The notes beneath the pieces were generated by a model. The model ran no database searches. It was not told where the DNA came from and worked only from the letters and a program-made list of their open reading frames with translations. The position numbers and the translations under genes were made by a program. DNA of 64,000 nucleotides from assembly GCA_022791975.1 (NCBI GenBank), contig JAAWAC010000041.1, forward strand, positions 124,001-188,000. The letters are read 5' to 3'. Positions 18,459-29,597 of the stretch are shown piece after piece. The stretch comes from Lachnospiraceae bacterium (lineage in GTDB: Bacteria; Bacillota; Clostridia; Lachnospirales; Lachnospiraceae). The number at the start of each line of letters is the position of its first letter. Positions within the stretch are counted from its first letter, which is position 1.

Positions 18459-19325
18459 ATGGACAAGGAAAGAAAAGCTTCTGTGTCAGTAATCATCCCG
18501 TTCTATTCACATGCAGATTGGCTGGAAGAGGCGCTGGACAGTGTTTTATTACAGACATTACCAGCATATGAAATTATAGTTATTAATGATGGTTCAAAAG
18601 AAGATTTATCAAAGCTTATAGAAAAGTATAAGGATTCGGTGACATTTCTTCAACAAAGAAATCAAGGGGCGGCGGCAGCCAGAAATCTTGGAATTGAAAA
18701 TGCAAGTGGTGATATTGTGGCTTTTTTAGATTCTGATGATCTGTGGGAGCCTACTAAATTGGAAATACAAGTTGGTGAAATGGAAAAGAATAAGTATATA
18801 TGGAGTGCCAGTGCGTATAAGACATTTGGATGGGGCAAAAGTGAATATATCAGGCCTTATTGTTCAAAGAATCTATGCTGGGAGCATTTATACAATACAG
18901 CAAGAATAGCTACACCTGCTGTTGCTGTATATCGAAGTGCTCTTGAAAAAAACAGATTTGCAGTTGATATGAAAAATGGACAAGACACATTTCTTTGGTT
19001 TAAATTGGCGAATTTATATAGATTAGGCGTAATAGGCGAGCCACTTGTTCGAGTACGGAAAAGAGAAAACAGCACTTATAGGAATACGAATTTATGGATA
19101 AAGACTAGAGCAATTTTGTGGGAAAAGATGAGTGTAACCTGTGAACTTATACTCCCCAGAAGATTTTTAACAAAGACAGCTTACCGCATTGTTTCGTTTG
19201 TTTATAAAAGAATGCTATGTTCTAAATGCAATTTTATCGATAAGTTGTTATTTATAGTATCCTGGGGATTGTTTAAAATAGATGAGTTTTTCTTAAGGAT
19301 AAAAGAACCTAATATTATTGGATAA
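18459..19325 (+). CDS. Glycosyltransferase family 2
   Basis: 'VSVIIPFYSHADWLEEALDSVLLQTLPAYEIIVINDGS...FLDSDDLWEPTKLE'. Confidence 0.9.
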   Translation: MDKERKASVSVIIPFYSHADWLEEALDSVLLQTLPAYEIIVINDGSKEDLSKLIEKYKDSVTFLQQRNQGAAAARNLGIENASGDIVAFLDSDDLWEPTKLEIQVGEMEKNKYIWSASAYKTFGWGKSEYIRPYCSKNLCWEHLYNTARIATPAVAVYRSALEKNRFAVDMKNGQDTFLWFKLANLYRLGVIGEPLVRVRKRENSTYRNTNLWIKTRAILWEKMSVTCELILPRRFLTKTAYRIVSFVYKRMLCSKCNFIDKLLFIVSWGLFKIDEFFLRIKEPNIIG

Positions 19326-19357
19326 AGAGAGTTGACTTTGACAAGAGATATGAAATA

Positions 19358-20452
19358 ATGAAGAAAAGAATTGTTTTTATAATTAGAGATTTAAATCATG
19401 GTGGAGCGGCAAAAATGTTGTCATATGTTGCAAATGTAGCTGCTGAAATATCAGATGATATATTTATACTTGTAATTAATGATGTTTCGAATTATAGTCT
19501 TGGAATCAAAAAAAATATTACAATAAAGATAATTGAAAAAACTGGAAAGCCATTAAATAAAATAAGTCGTGTTATTAATACAATAGGAAAAATTAAAAAA
19601 GAAATAAAAGAACTAAATCCGGATATACTGATTCCATTTGTTAGTGGTAATGTAATATATACTTATTTAGCTGTAAGAAATAAATATTATATTATAGGGG
19701 CAGAGAGGGGAAACCCCGAAGCCCTTCCGTTTAGGTTAAAAATATTGTGTAAATATATATATCCAAAATGTAATTATATGCTGTTTCAATCAAAAGGAGC
19801 AGCAGATTTTTATTTTAAGGGAAAAAAGGGAAAATACGAGATTATTCCAAATCCCTGTATTCTTCTATTGAATCAAAATAAAACCAAAAACAAGGGTCAT
19901 AAGATAAAAATTGTGTCGTCTTCTAGGCTTGCTAGAGAAAAGAATTTGGATATATTACTTAGGGCATTTCAAAAATGTAGAGCAAGGGATAGAGCAGAAT
20001 TGTTTCTATATGGAGAAGGAAGAGAGGAACAATTCTTAAAACAACAGACACATGCCTTGAGGTTAGATGACAAAGTATTATTTTGCGGAAAAGTAGACAA
20101 TGTGTCAGAGCAAATTTGTGATGCTGATATTTTTGTACTTGTATCCAGTGGTGAAGGAATGCCAAATGGATTGATAGAAGCAATGGCATTGGGAATTCCA
20201 TGCATTACAACTAATTGTATGACAAATAACACAAATTCTTTAGTAGTTGATGAAGTCAATGGTTTAATTGTAGAAAAGAGGAATGTAGATGAATTGGCTT
20301 TTGCATTGGATAGACTTGTGTATGAAACAGGACTGGCAGAACGATTATCCCAAAATGCCATAAAAATAAGAGAAGATTTATCAGAACAAAAGATACATAA
20401 GAGGATAACTGAGTTTTTAAATAAAATATTGGTTGATGTGGAGGGCGCTTAA
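19358..20452 (+). CDS. Glycosyltransferase family 4
   Basis: 'IIRDLNHGGAAKMLSYV', 'SSRLAREKNLDILLRAF', 'DIFVLVSSGEGMPNGLIEAMALGIPCITT'. Confidence 0.9.
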   Translation: MKKRIVFIIRDLNHGGAAKMLSYVANVAAEISDDIFILVINDVSNYSLGIKKNITIKIIEKTGKPLNKISRVINTIGKIKKEIKELNPDILIPFVSGNVIYTYLAVRNKYYIIGAERGNPEALPFRLKILCKYIYPKCNYMLFQSKGAADFYFKGKKGKYEIIPNPCILLLNQNKTKNKGHKIKIVSSSRLAREKNLDILLRAFQKCRARDRAELFLYGEGREEQFLKQQTHALRLDDKVLFCGKVDNVSEQICDADIFVLVSSGEGMPNGLIEAMALGIPCITTNCMTNNTNSLVVDEVNGLIVEKRNVDELAFALDRLVYETGLAERLSQNAIKIREDLSEQKIHKRITEFLNKILVDVEGA

Positions 20453-20456
20453 TTTC

Positions 20457-22343
20457 GTGTGTGGTATTTGTGGCTATGTAACTTTAAAAAAAATAAGGCA
20501 AGATATACTTGGTATGATGAATGACGCTATGCTCCATAGAGGACCCAATGATTCTGGAATGGAACAATTCCAGTTAGGAGAATATCAGATAGGGTTTGCT
20601 CAAAGGCGCTTATCGATTCTGGACTTGAGTGAATTAGGACATCAGCCCATGTTTTCGGCATCAGGAAATAGCTTAATTACTTTTAATGGTGAAATTTACA
20701 ATTTTAAAGAGATAAAAAAGGATTTAATAAAAAAGGGAGTTGCATTTAAATCACAATGTGATACAGAAGTTATTTTGGAAGCTTATGAAATATATGGTGA
20801 GGACTGTGTAAATAAGTTTAATGGAATGTTTGCGTTTGCTATTTTTGATTTGAAGAAAGAGACTATATTTCTGGCAAGAGACAGATTGGGGAAAAAGCCG
20901 CTTTATTATTATTACAATTCTCAAAGCAAAGATTTTGCATTTGCATCAACTTTACAGCCAATTATGTTTTTCCCAGATTTTAAGAAAAAAATAAACAAAG
21001 AGGCATTGTACTATTTTTTTTATTACGGATATATATGTGAGCCAGCTTCAATTTTTCTTAATGTGTATAAGCTGAAGCCAGGGAGTACCTTAACGCTTCG
21101 ATTAAGTAATTTTGAAATATGTGAGCATTGCTATTGGAACGTTTATGAAGTGTATGACAGAATAAATACTGGCTTCTTTGAAGAATATAGTTTGGCAAAG
21201 TCCGCTTTAAAAGATGCACTAACAAAAGCTGTTGAGAGAAGGATGATTGCAGATGTCCCTTTAGGAACATTTTTGAGTGGTGGGATAGACTCCACTTTAG
21301 TGACAGCAATTGCGCAAGGGATTTCTGATAAGAAGATAAACACGTATTCCATAGGCTTTCTGGATAAAAAATATGATGAATCTATATATGCAGAGGAAAT
21401 AAGCAGGTATATAGGTACGGATCATCATAGCTTTATTGTGTCTGAAGAAGATTTATTTAAAATGGTGGATGAATTACCTAAATATTATGATGAACCATTC
21501 AGCGATAGTTCTCAATTACCCTCTATGATGGTTTCTAGGATGGCCAGGAAGGATATTACTGTGGCGCTTACAGGAGACGGCGGAGATGAATTGTTCTGTG
21601 GATATGCAGTTTATGACACCCTTTTACAAATGGAAAGATATAAAAAAGCTACCCGTTTTTTATACCCTGTCAGAAAAAACAAATTAATTCAGAAGCATCT
21701 ACCATCAAGACTTCTGTCAGTGATAAATGCATCTGATAATAGGGGGTGTCAGTGGGTATCAACTGCACGAAAACGATTATTGGATGAGCTGTTGGTAACG
21801 GGAATTGAGAGTGTACAGTATGATGAAGATCAAATGAAAACAAGTACGAATATTCAAATGCGCAGAATGCTGCTGGATATGTCCACATATTTGCCTGGAG
21901 ATATATTACATAAGATGGACAGAGCATCCATGAAGTATTCATTGGAATCGAGGAGTCCTATCTTAGACTATGAGGTTGCAGAGTTATCCTTTAGAATACC
22001 CCATTCCTTTAAATATAAAAACGGGGAGAAGAAATATATCTTAAAAGATTTAACATATGATTTTGTACCAAAGGAGTTGTTAGACAGACCTAAAAAAGGG
22101 TTTTCTATACCATTAAGAAAAATATTAAAAATTGACAGCACAATGAAAGAGCTAGAAAAGTATACAAGTAAAGAATTTGTAAATCGGCAAGGCTTATTTA
22201 ATTATAATGCAACTAGAAAAATAATGGGTATGGTAGACGGAACAAGAGAACAATGTGAGCAATCCTATATTAATAATGCTGTGAATATTATGTGGAATTA
22301 TCTGGTGTTTCAAAAATGGTATATGTGTTATATAGGTGAATAA
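20457..22343 (+). CDS. asnB: Asparagine synthase (glutamine-hydrolysing)-like amidotransferase
   Basis: GTG start at 20457 gives (M)CGICGY with Cys2 nucleophile; 'MLHRGPNDSGM', 'SGGIDSTL', 'TGDGGDELFCGY'. Confidence 0.9.
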   Translation: MCGICGYVTLKKIRQDILGMMNDAMLHRGPNDSGMEQFQLGEYQIGFAQRRLSILDLSELGHQPMFSASGNSLITFNGEIYNFKEIKKDLIKKGVAFKSQCDTEVILEAYEIYGEDCVNKFNGMFAFAIFDLKKETIFLARDRLGKKPLYYYYNSQSKDFAFASTLQPIMFFPDFKKKINKEALYYFFYYGYICEPASIFLNVYKLKPGSTLTLRLSNFEICEHCYWNVYEVYDRINTGFFEEYSLAKSALKDALTKAVERRMIADVPLGTFLSGGIDSTLVTAIAQGISDKKINTYSIGFLDKKYDESIYAEEISRYIGTDHHSFIVSEEDLFKMVDELPKYYDEPFSDSSQLPSMMVSRMARKDITVALTGDGGDELFCGYAVYDTLLQMERYKKATRFLYPVRKNKLIQKHLPSRLLSVINASDNRGCQWVSTARKRLLDELLVTGIESVQYDEDQMKTSTNIQMRRMLLDMSTYLPGDILHKMDRASMKYSLESRSPILDYEVAELSFRIPHSFKYKNGEKKYILKDLTYDFVPKELLDRPKKGFSIPLRKILKIDSTMKELEKYTSKEFVNRQGLFNYNATRKIMGMVDGTREQCEQSYINNAVNIMWNYLVFQKWYMCYIGE

Positions 22344-22344
22344 G

Positions 22345-23622
22345 ATGCGGAACATAAAACATTTTCTGGTTTCTGTTTTCTTCTTTTTTTTTGTGTATGA
22401 TGTCCAGTTAAAAGGTCTGCCATCCTTGCTTTCATCAAGGAAGTTGTCATTGTTCTTCTTGGTTAGCCTATCAGTTCTTCATTATAAAAAAGGAAAGGGT
22501 ATCTTTTTAGAAATCTCTGGAATGAATGACAGAATGGAGTCTGTCTATAAAAGGTACTTGATAGAAATATCTTGTATTTGGTGCTATTCAATTATTATTG
22601 CCGTTTTGAATGGCCGGTTAAACGATAATTATGTAGATGCAAGAAATTTGACATTTTTTTTGTTGTATTCTGTTATAGCTCCCTTTTTTTTTAGATATTT
22701 GTTCAAGAATAGGGAAGAACTATTTAAAACATTAATTTCTGTAGGACTGATACAAACTGCTATTATATATGCTTTATTTGTTTTGCCGGGGCTTCCGATT
22801 ATATTTGATAAATTGTTTGAAACGGATGCGCGATTTGGATATACATCTACAATACGAGGCCGAGTTCTTGGGTTGGGCAGTGGAGGAGCAGCGTTATCAG
22901 TGTTACTATTTCTGTCTTTATATAGCTTAGGTTATTTTCTTTTTATAGAAAAGAATGTGATTTTCAACAGCCTGGCATATGCTTTAATTTTAGGAGCTAC
23001 ACTTCTTACTGGCAGGACAGGATTTTTTGCAGGCATTCTTTTAGCAATTATCATTGTATGTAAGAAGATATTGCGTATGAAGATAAAAAGAAAAGTGTTA
23101 TTTAAATTTTTTACCGTTTTTATATTTATAACAGTTATGATGGGAATTGCATTTGGATTTGCCATGAAAAATGCAATTTTAAGGGATAGAGTTGTACAGA
23201 TATTGAGTTTCATTAAAATAAGCAAAACTTTCTCTGTACATGGCGGCAATAGCTTTTTGCAGGATATTTTGAAGATGAATTTACCAGGATTTTCACTTGA
23301 ATTGCTATATGGCGCCGGATTTGGAAGAGGCTTATCAGTCACTGGAGTTGATGTGCAAAATGATATTGGGTATGTTCAAAGAATTTTTTCTCTTGGAATA
23401 TTTTTTGGTGCTTTTTTTTATCTGATTAATTTTATCTGCTTTTGGAAAATATCGTCCAAAGTTAAAAAAATAAATTTTAGATTTTATTATCGCATTTTGA
23501 TCTTCGCGCTATTTGTATTTGAATTAAAAGAAGCTTTTTTTTATTACTATCTAGTTCCTTCAATTATTTTGTTAATCGGTCTCATCGACATACCTGACAA
23601 AGAATACAATAGGGACCCATAG
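22345..23622 (+). CDS. O-antigen/capsule polymerase-like membrane protein (Wzy candidate)
   Basis: Polytopic hydrophobic protein; position in cluster; 'GATLLTGRTGFFAGILLAII' resembles Wzy/WaaL signature. Confidence 0.65.
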   Translation: MRNIKHFLVSVFFFFFVYDVQLKGLPSLLSSRKLSLFFLVSLSVLHYKKGKGIFLEISGMNDRMESVYKRYLIEISCIWCYSIIIAVLNGRLNDNYVDARNLTFFLLYSVIAPFFFRYLFKNREELFKTLISVGLIQTAIIYALFVLPGLPIIFDKLFETDARFGYTSTIRGRVLGLGSGGAALSVLLFLSLYSLGYFLFIEKNVIFNSLAYALILGATLLTGRTGFFAGILLAIIIVCKKILRMKIKRKVLFKFFTVFIFITVMMGIAFGFAMKNAILRDRVVQILSFIKISKTFSVHGGNSFLQDILKMNLPGFSLELLYGAGFGRGLSVTGVDVQNDIGYVQRIFSLGIFFGAFFYLINFICFWKISSKVKKINFRFYYRILIFALFVFELKEAFFYYYLVPSIILLIGLIDIPDKEYNRDP

Positions 23623-23675
23623 TGATTTAAGTTAAGAATCGTGTTTTACAAATGTAAAAGGAGAACATAGAAATA

Positions 23676-24992
23676 ATGTATTGTGAATTATATGAGGAAT
23701 TATTGAAGCATAATGAAAAACTATCATTAGTGGGACTTGGTTATGTAGGGATGCCTATAGCTGTTGCATTTGCAAAAAAAGTAGAGGTTATTGGGTTTGA
23801 TTTGAACAGTGAGAAGATTAATCTGTATAAGTTAGGAATTGATCCTACGAAGGAAGTAGGAGATGAAGCAATTAAGTCTACCACTGTGGGATTTACAGAT
23901 GATGAGACAGAGCTTAGGAATGCAAAATTTCATATAGTTGCAGTACCTACTCCGGTAAATTCTGATCACACTCCAGATCTTTCCCCAGTTAAAGGTGCAA
24001 GTACTATTCTTGGTAGAAATCTTACAAAGGGCAGTATAGTAGTGTTTGAGTCTACTGTTTATCCGGGAGTTACGGAAGAAATTTGTGTTCCCATATTAGA
24101 AAGAGAATCCGGATTGATATGTGGTGTAGATTTTAAAGTGGGTTATAGCCCTGAGCGTATAAACCCCGGTGATAAGATACATCGACTTGAAACAATTAAA
24201 AAAATAGTTTCTGGCATGGATAAAGAGACATTAGAGATTGTGGCAAAAGTATATGAGCTTGTAGTGGAAGCTGGCGTGCACAAAGCAGAGTCAATTAAGG
24301 TTGCAGAAGCTGCAAAGGTTATTGAAAATAGTCAGCGGGATATTAATATAGCTTTCATGAATGAATTATCTATTATTTTTAATAAGATGGGAATTGATAC
24401 GAAGGCAGTACTTGCTGCAGCAGGTACAAAGTGGAATTTTCTAAATTTTTATCCGGGACTAGTTGGAGGGCACTGTATAGGTGTAGATCCTTATTATCTA
24501 ACTTATAAGGCTGAGATGCTTGGCTATCATAGCCAGATTATTCTGTCAGGAAGAAGGATTAATGATGATATGGGAAAATATGTAGCAGAGAATTGTGTTA
24601 AAAATTTAATTGCTGCTGATAAAACTGTTAAAAATGCAAACGTAGCAATTCTTGGATTTACATTTAAGGAAAATTGCCCTGATACACGGAATACGAAAAT
24701 AATAGATATTGTAAATGAATTAAAGGAGTACAATATTAATCCGGTTATTGTGGATCCAGAAGCAGATAGTAAAGAGGCAGAACGGCTTTATGGTGTTCAG
24801 TTTATGGATATTAGAAAAATAAGAGATATGGATGCAATAATACTTGCAGTAGCACATCGCAAATTTTCACACTTACAAATAGCTGACATAAATAAATTGT
24901 ATGGATCTGGGAAAAAGGTTTTGTTAGATATTAAAGGGTTACTGGATCGCAAAGAGTTTGAAACTGCAGGATATAGCTATTGGAGATTATAA
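23676..24992 (+). CDS. Nucleotide-sugar dehydrogenase, TviB/WbpO-like
   Basis: '[31 protein letters not shown]', '[18 protein letters not shown]', '[22 protein letters not shown]'. Confidence 0.88.
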   Translation: MYCELYEELLKHNEKLSLVGLGYVGMPIAVAFAKKVEVIGFDLNSEKINLYKLGIDPTKEVGDEAIKSTTVGFTDDETELRNAKFHIVAVPTPVNSDHTPDLSPVKGASTILGRNLTKGSIVVFESTVYPGVTEEICVPILERESGLICGVDFKVGYSPERINPGDKIHRLETIKKIVSGMDKETLEIVAKVYELVVEAGVHKAESIKVAEAAKVIENSQRDINIAFMNELSIIFNKMGIDTKAVLAAAGTKWNFLNFYPGLVGGHCIGVDPYYLTYKAEMLGYHSQIILSGRRINDDMGKYVAENCVKNLIAADKTVKNANVAILGFTFKENCPDTRNTKIIDIVNELKEYNINPVIVDPEADSKEAERLYGVQFMDIRKIRDMDAIILAVAHRKFSHLQIADINKLYGSGKKVLLDIKGLLDRKEFETAGYSYWRL

Positions 24993-25012
24993 TATCAAAG
25001 GAGTATACATCA

Positions 25013-26005
25013 TTGGCATATAGAAATTTAAAATTTCCAAAAAATAGTATATTTTTGGTTACAGGAGGAGCGGGATTTATTGGCAGTAATTTGTGTGAGG
25101 CAATATTAAATCTAGGATATAAAGTCCGGTGCCTTGATGATCTTTCCACAGGAAAATCAGAGAACGTTGCTATATTTGCGGATAATCCAAATTATACATT
25201 TATCAAAGGTGATATTAAAGATTTGCAAACTTGTATGGCAGCATGTGAGGGTGTGGATTTTGTACTCAATCAAGCAGCATGGGGAAGCGTTCCGCGTTCC
25301 TTAGAAATGCCGCTTTTTTATTGTGCTAATAATATTATGGGCACTTTAAATATGTTGGAAGCAGCAAAACAAAATGGTGTAAAAAAATTTGTATATGCAT
25401 CAAGTTCGTCTGTTTATGGCGATGAGCCTGATTTGCCTAAAGTTGAAGGGCGTGAAGGAAATTTACTGTCCCCCTATGCGGTTAGTAAACAGGCAAATGA
25501 GGAATGGGCGAAGCAATATACACGCCATTTTGGTTTGGACACATATGGTTTGCGGTATTTTAATGTTTTTGGCAGAAGGCAGGACCCTAATGGAGCATAT
25601 GCGGCAGTGCTCCCTAAATTTATTAAACAGCTTTTGAATGGTGAAACGCCTACTATTAATGGCGACGGAAAGCAGAGCAGGGATTTTACCTACATTGAAA
25701 ATGTTATTGAGGCAAATCTTAAAGCATGTCTGGCTGAGCATAATGCAGCAGGAGAGGTTTATAATATAGCATTTGGGGGGCGGGAGTATTTAATTGATAT
25801 TTATTATGGTTTAGTAGATGCATTGGGAATTAAGGATTCGTATGGCAATCGCCTGGAACCGAATTTTGGGCCGGAGCGGGCAGGAGATATTAAACATTCA
25901 AATGCCGATATTAGTAAGGCGAAAGAAAAATTGGGTTATGCTCCGGAGTGGTCTTTTGAACGAGGAATAAATGCGGCCATTGAATGGTATAAGGATATGA
26001 AATAA
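25013..26005 (+). CDS. NAD-dependent UDP-HexNAc 4-epimerase, TviC/WbpP-like
   Basis: 'IFLVTGGAGFIGSNLCEAIL', 'YASSSSVYGDEPDLPK', 'LSPYAVSKQANEEW'; AAAGGAG at 24997-25003 supports TTG start at 25013. Confidence 0.85.
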   Translation: MAYRNLKFPKNSIFLVTGGAGFIGSNLCEAILNLGYKVRCLDDLSTGKSENVAIFADNPNYTFIKGDIKDLQTCMAACEGVDFVLNQAAWGSVPRSLEMPLFYCANNIMGTLNMLEAAKQNGVKKFVYASSSSVYGDEPDLPKVEGREGNLLSPYAVSKQANEEWAKQYTRHFGLDTYGLRYFNVFGRRQDPNGAYAAVLPKFIKQLLNGETPTINGDGKQSRDFTYIENVIEANLKACLAEHNAAGEVYNIAFGGREYLIDIYYGLVDALGIKDSYGNRLEPNFGPERAGDIKHSNADISKAKEKLGYAPEWSFERGINAAIEWYKDMK

Positions 26006-26029
26006 TGGAGAAGTGTGATGAGGAGATTT

Positions 26030-26846
26030 ATGAGTAGAATAAGGTGTATTGATTACCTTAAAACAATTGCAATTATTGGAGTATTTTTATTTCATATTGG
26101 GCTAATAATGGGTATTTAGGAGTGGAAGTTTTTTTGTGATTAGCGGTTTCCTTTTTATAAAGGGTAATAGAAAAGAGTTAGAAAATAAAAGTTTTGCACC
26201 TATCAAATTTATTATTAGTAGAATATCAATATTCTGGCCTATGATTGCAATTGGCGGCATGCTTGTACTCATTATCGGATATTTTAATATGCTGCCAGAT
26301 AATTATGAAAATTTGGCGCAGTCAATTATCGCATCAAATGTATTTTTGAATAATGTTCTTCAAGCAATAACAACAAAAAATTATTGGGATGTAGTTAATA
26401 TATATAAACCATTGATGCATACCTGGTATGTTAGTGTACTTCTTCAATCATTCGTATTTCTTGCAATTGTGCTATGGATAGCCAGTAAAATATCAAAGAA
26501 GGATAGAACAAGAAATATACTAATAATATTATCATTAATATCTTTTATTTTGTATATATCGCCAATTTTTTTGTGTCTGATAAATTTTACTATTTTCCTT
26601 TTAGACTTTTTGAGATTACAATGTGAAGCCTGATAGTATATATTCCGCCAATTAGGTTTCGGGGGGAGATTAGAGAAAACGATAGAGCTTATAGGTTATA
26701 TTGGCATCTGTATTGTGTTGTTTGCAATGTTTACAAATCTATATTCTATTCCCAAGTGGTTAATTTTGATTATTGTCGTGGCGGCGACAGTTTTGATTCT
26801 CTATAGTCATGGAAATATTAGAGGTGATTACAGAATAAATGATTAA
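26030..26846 (+). pseudogene. Decayed acyltransferase family 3 (OafA-like) gene
   Basis: 'IRCIDYLKTIAIIGVFLFHIGL' / 'NNGYLGVE' / 'FVISGFLFIKGNRKEL...ISRISIFWPMI' lie in different frames; several frameshifts and stops. Confidence 0.8.
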
Positions 26847-26988
26847 GAATTTATGGAACTAGGATTGGATTACATGAACTGGATAGTGCTTACTTTTGGA
26901 ATTACAATTTTGTTTTTTGTTGATTTGATGCACGAAAAGGGAAAAGGTATTTCTGAAATTATGGAAAGGCAAATGCTGTGGTATATAT

Positions 26989-27823
26989 ATGATTATTCAA
27001 GAAGCAGCAAAGCATAATGATTTAAAGCATATTTACCTGGAATTGTATTTTAATGTTGCATGCAGTTTCTATAAGGATAGAGGGCAGTTAACACAAACTT
27101 ATATTATAGCAGATTATTTACACCCATCTCTGACTAAAATCAATTATTTGTTAAATGCATCCTCCAAGAAGCATTACGTTAACAGCTTTATTGTAGCAAG
27201 GAGAAATTGGGATAAGTTGTTTGATATAAATTATATTGGTGAGTTGATATCTAAGAAACAGACAGATACATATAGGAATTACGGATACGAATATATAACT
27301 GGAGATACAGAGTGGTATGCCGGAAAGGGATTTGTGGCTAATAAGGTTAGGATTGATAGATGGAATTTATTTTTAGAGGGAGGTGGGGAAGGATTTGATT
27401 TTAACAATGTCTCTACTGATTGGATAGAAACACTTGGAGATATTATTAGATTTTGCGAAAAAAAGGATATTTCACTTACACTTGTATCAGCACCTATGTC
27501 AAACTTTTATTTATCAAGGGGGCAATTATGATGAGTACATTGATTTGGTTAATAATATTTTAAAAGATACAAATGTTGAATATCTTGATTTTAACATATG
27601 CAAAGAAAAGTATATTCCAAACGCATCCGAATTATTTAAAGATGTTGACCATTTGAATTATGAAGGAGCTCAGATTTTTAGTAAAGTGTTTTTAGATTAT
27701 ATAAATGGTGTGGTATCTAAAGAAGAACTTTTTTATGCATCCTTTAAAGAAAAAAGGGAAAACTTATACCGACAGTATTTGGAATTATTTGTGAAGATAA
27801 GCAAAAACAAAATGGAGAGTTAA
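26989..27823 (+). pseudogene. Decayed SGNH/DltD-like (DUF1574-like) protein gene
   Basis: 'SLTLVSAPMSNFYLSRG' frame is interrupted near 27525 and continues as 'GNYDEYIDLVNNILKDTNVEYLDF...FKDVDHLNYEGAQIFSKVF' in another frame. Confidence 0.7.
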
Positions 27824-27828
27824 GTAGG

Positions 27829-28026
27829 ATGTGTAAAATTATTTCAAGTGAAGAAATGGAGTATTCAATCCAATTAGAAACAAGTAACGATGAATATATC
27901 AAAGTACAGGATTTCTCGGAAAATGATATATTTTATGTTTCTCCAGATAGTCACGGTGTTTGTACAATAACGTATCGTTCGTTATATAACAAAGAGATGG
28001 AACATTCCGTAGATATTAATTGTTGA
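27829..28026 (+). CDS. Small hypothetical ORF, possibly a gene remnant
   Basis: 65 aa ORF directly after the pseudogene pair; no recognised domain. Confidence 0.3.
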   Translation: MCKIISSEEMEYSIQLETSNDEYIKVQDFSENDIFYVSPDSHGVCTITYRSLYNKEMEHSVDINC

Positions 28027-28130
28027 GATATGAATGAATAAAACAAAAAATTTAAATAAATAAAATGCGATGGAAAGAAAATTGTTTTATTTAGGAAAAA
28101 TTAAGTGGAAAGAAGGATTTTTATTATTTT

Positions 28131-29597
28131 ATGGATTTTAATGATAATAAAATTATGAAAGGATTTTTCTGGAAATCGTTAGAACGTTTTGGTGTATTGG
28201 GAGTCCAGTTTATTTTGAGAATTGTTCTTGCAAGGCTATTAGATCCTGAACATTATGGTATTTTGGCATTGATGATGGTTTTTATCACAATAGCAAATGT
28301 ATTTGTTCAAAGTGGATTCAACACGGCTTTGATACAAAATAAGGATGTAGAAGAGGAGGATTATTCATCTGTTTTTTGGATTTCGTTGGGAATCGCAGCT
28401 ATTATATATGGAATCATTTTTTTGTCAGCTCCTTTAATTGCTCATATTTATAAGATGAGTAGTATTGTGGCACCACTTAGGATATTGGCACTGATGCTTT
28501 TTCCTGGAGCACTAAATTCTGTCCAGTTTGCAAAAGTGTCCCGAGAAATGGACTTTAAAAAGGGATTTTATAGTAATCTTACAGGTTGTTTGGTTTCGGG
28601 ATTCGTTGGCATTATAATAGCTTATAAAGGCGCCGGACTGTGGGCACTTGTAGTACAAAGCATATTAAATGTGTGTGTTATATGCCTTGTAATGAAATTT
28701 ACAGTGAAATTGAGAATTTGCCTAAAATGTAACTGGAGCCGTATCAAGGCCCTGTTTTCATATGGATGGAAACTGGTGGTTTCAAGTCTGTTGAATTCAG
28801 TAGTTGAGGATATTCGCAGTCTGGTTATTGGAATAAAATATAATTCAGATACACTGGGAAATTATAATCAAGGTATGCAGCTTCCCCAATATGCTATGAA
28901 TGTGATACAGAGTTCTGTTTCTGGTGTTATGCTGCCAGCCATTTCAGAGCAGCAATCAGAAAAAGCAAAAGCAAAACAGATTATGAAAAATGCAATTAGT
29001 TTGGGGGCTTTTATTATTTTTCCTTTAATGGCTGGGATAGCTGCGGTCGCACCTTCTTTCGTTGATATTTTGCTCACGAGCAAATGGCTGGGATGTGTTC
29101 CATATATGAGGATATATTGTTTAATATTTGCATTTTATCCTATCTATACTTGTAATTTACAGGCGATTAATGCAATGGGGCGAAGTGACATTTTCTTAAA
29201 ATTGGAGCTCATAAAGCAAGGATACAACCTGGCGGTGATTACGATTGCCGTATTTTTTTTCCAGACACCAATGGCGATTGCAGTATCTGCGGTATTGTGC
29301 ATACCAATTAATTTATTCATAAATGGGTATCCAAATAAGAAATTAATTGATTATCCAATATCAGAACAAGTATGTGATTTTATTCAGCCAGGGATTATAT
29401 CCCTTGTCATGTTTGGAGTTTGCTATTTTATAGAGTTTTTTGGGTTTTCAAGTATTATTACAATTCTTCTGCAAATAGCCGTTGGATTTATATTCTATAT
29501 TACAGCCTCTCTTATTTTTAAGAGCTCTTCTTTTGGGAAAATATTAATGGTATTAAAAGCATTAATGGAAAAGAATTGGAATAAGGAGGTCATATGA
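28131..29597 (+). CDS. Polysaccharide flippase (Wzx/WzxC-like, MOP superfamily)
   Basis: 'GFFWKSLERFGVLGVQFILRIVLARLLDPEHYGILALMMVFITIANVFVQSGFNTALIQNKD' is the typical WzxC-like N-terminus. Confidence 0.9.
   Translation: MDFNDNKIMKGFFWKSLERFGVLGVQFILRIVLARLLDPEHYGILALMMVFITIANVFVQSGFNTALIQNKDVEEEDYSSVFWISLGIAAIIYGIIFLSAPLIAHIYKMSSIVAPLRILALMLFPGALNSVQFAKVSREMDFKKGFYSNLTGCLVSGFVGIIIAYKGAGLWALVVQSILNVCVICLVMKFTVKLRICLKCNWSRIKALFSYGWKLVVSSLLNSVVEDIRSLVIGIKYNSDTLGNYNQGMQLPQYAMNVIQSSVSGVMLPAISEQQSEKAKAKQIMKNAISLGAFIIFPLMAGIAAVAPSFVDILLTSKWLGCVPYMRIYCLIFAFYPIYTCNLQAINAMGRSDIFLKLELIKQGYNLAVITIAVFFFQTPMAIAVSAVLCIPINLFINGYPNKKLIDYPISEQVCDFIQPGIISLVMFGVCYFIEFFGFSSIITILLQIAVGFIFYITASLIFKSSSFGKILMVLKALMEKNWNKEVI

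Noticed and set aside
26030-27823. Reading the broken acyltransferase/SGNH pair as a programmed-frameshift gene
   Set aside because: There are several independent frameshifts and stops plus an apparent deletion, which fits decay better than programmed recoding.
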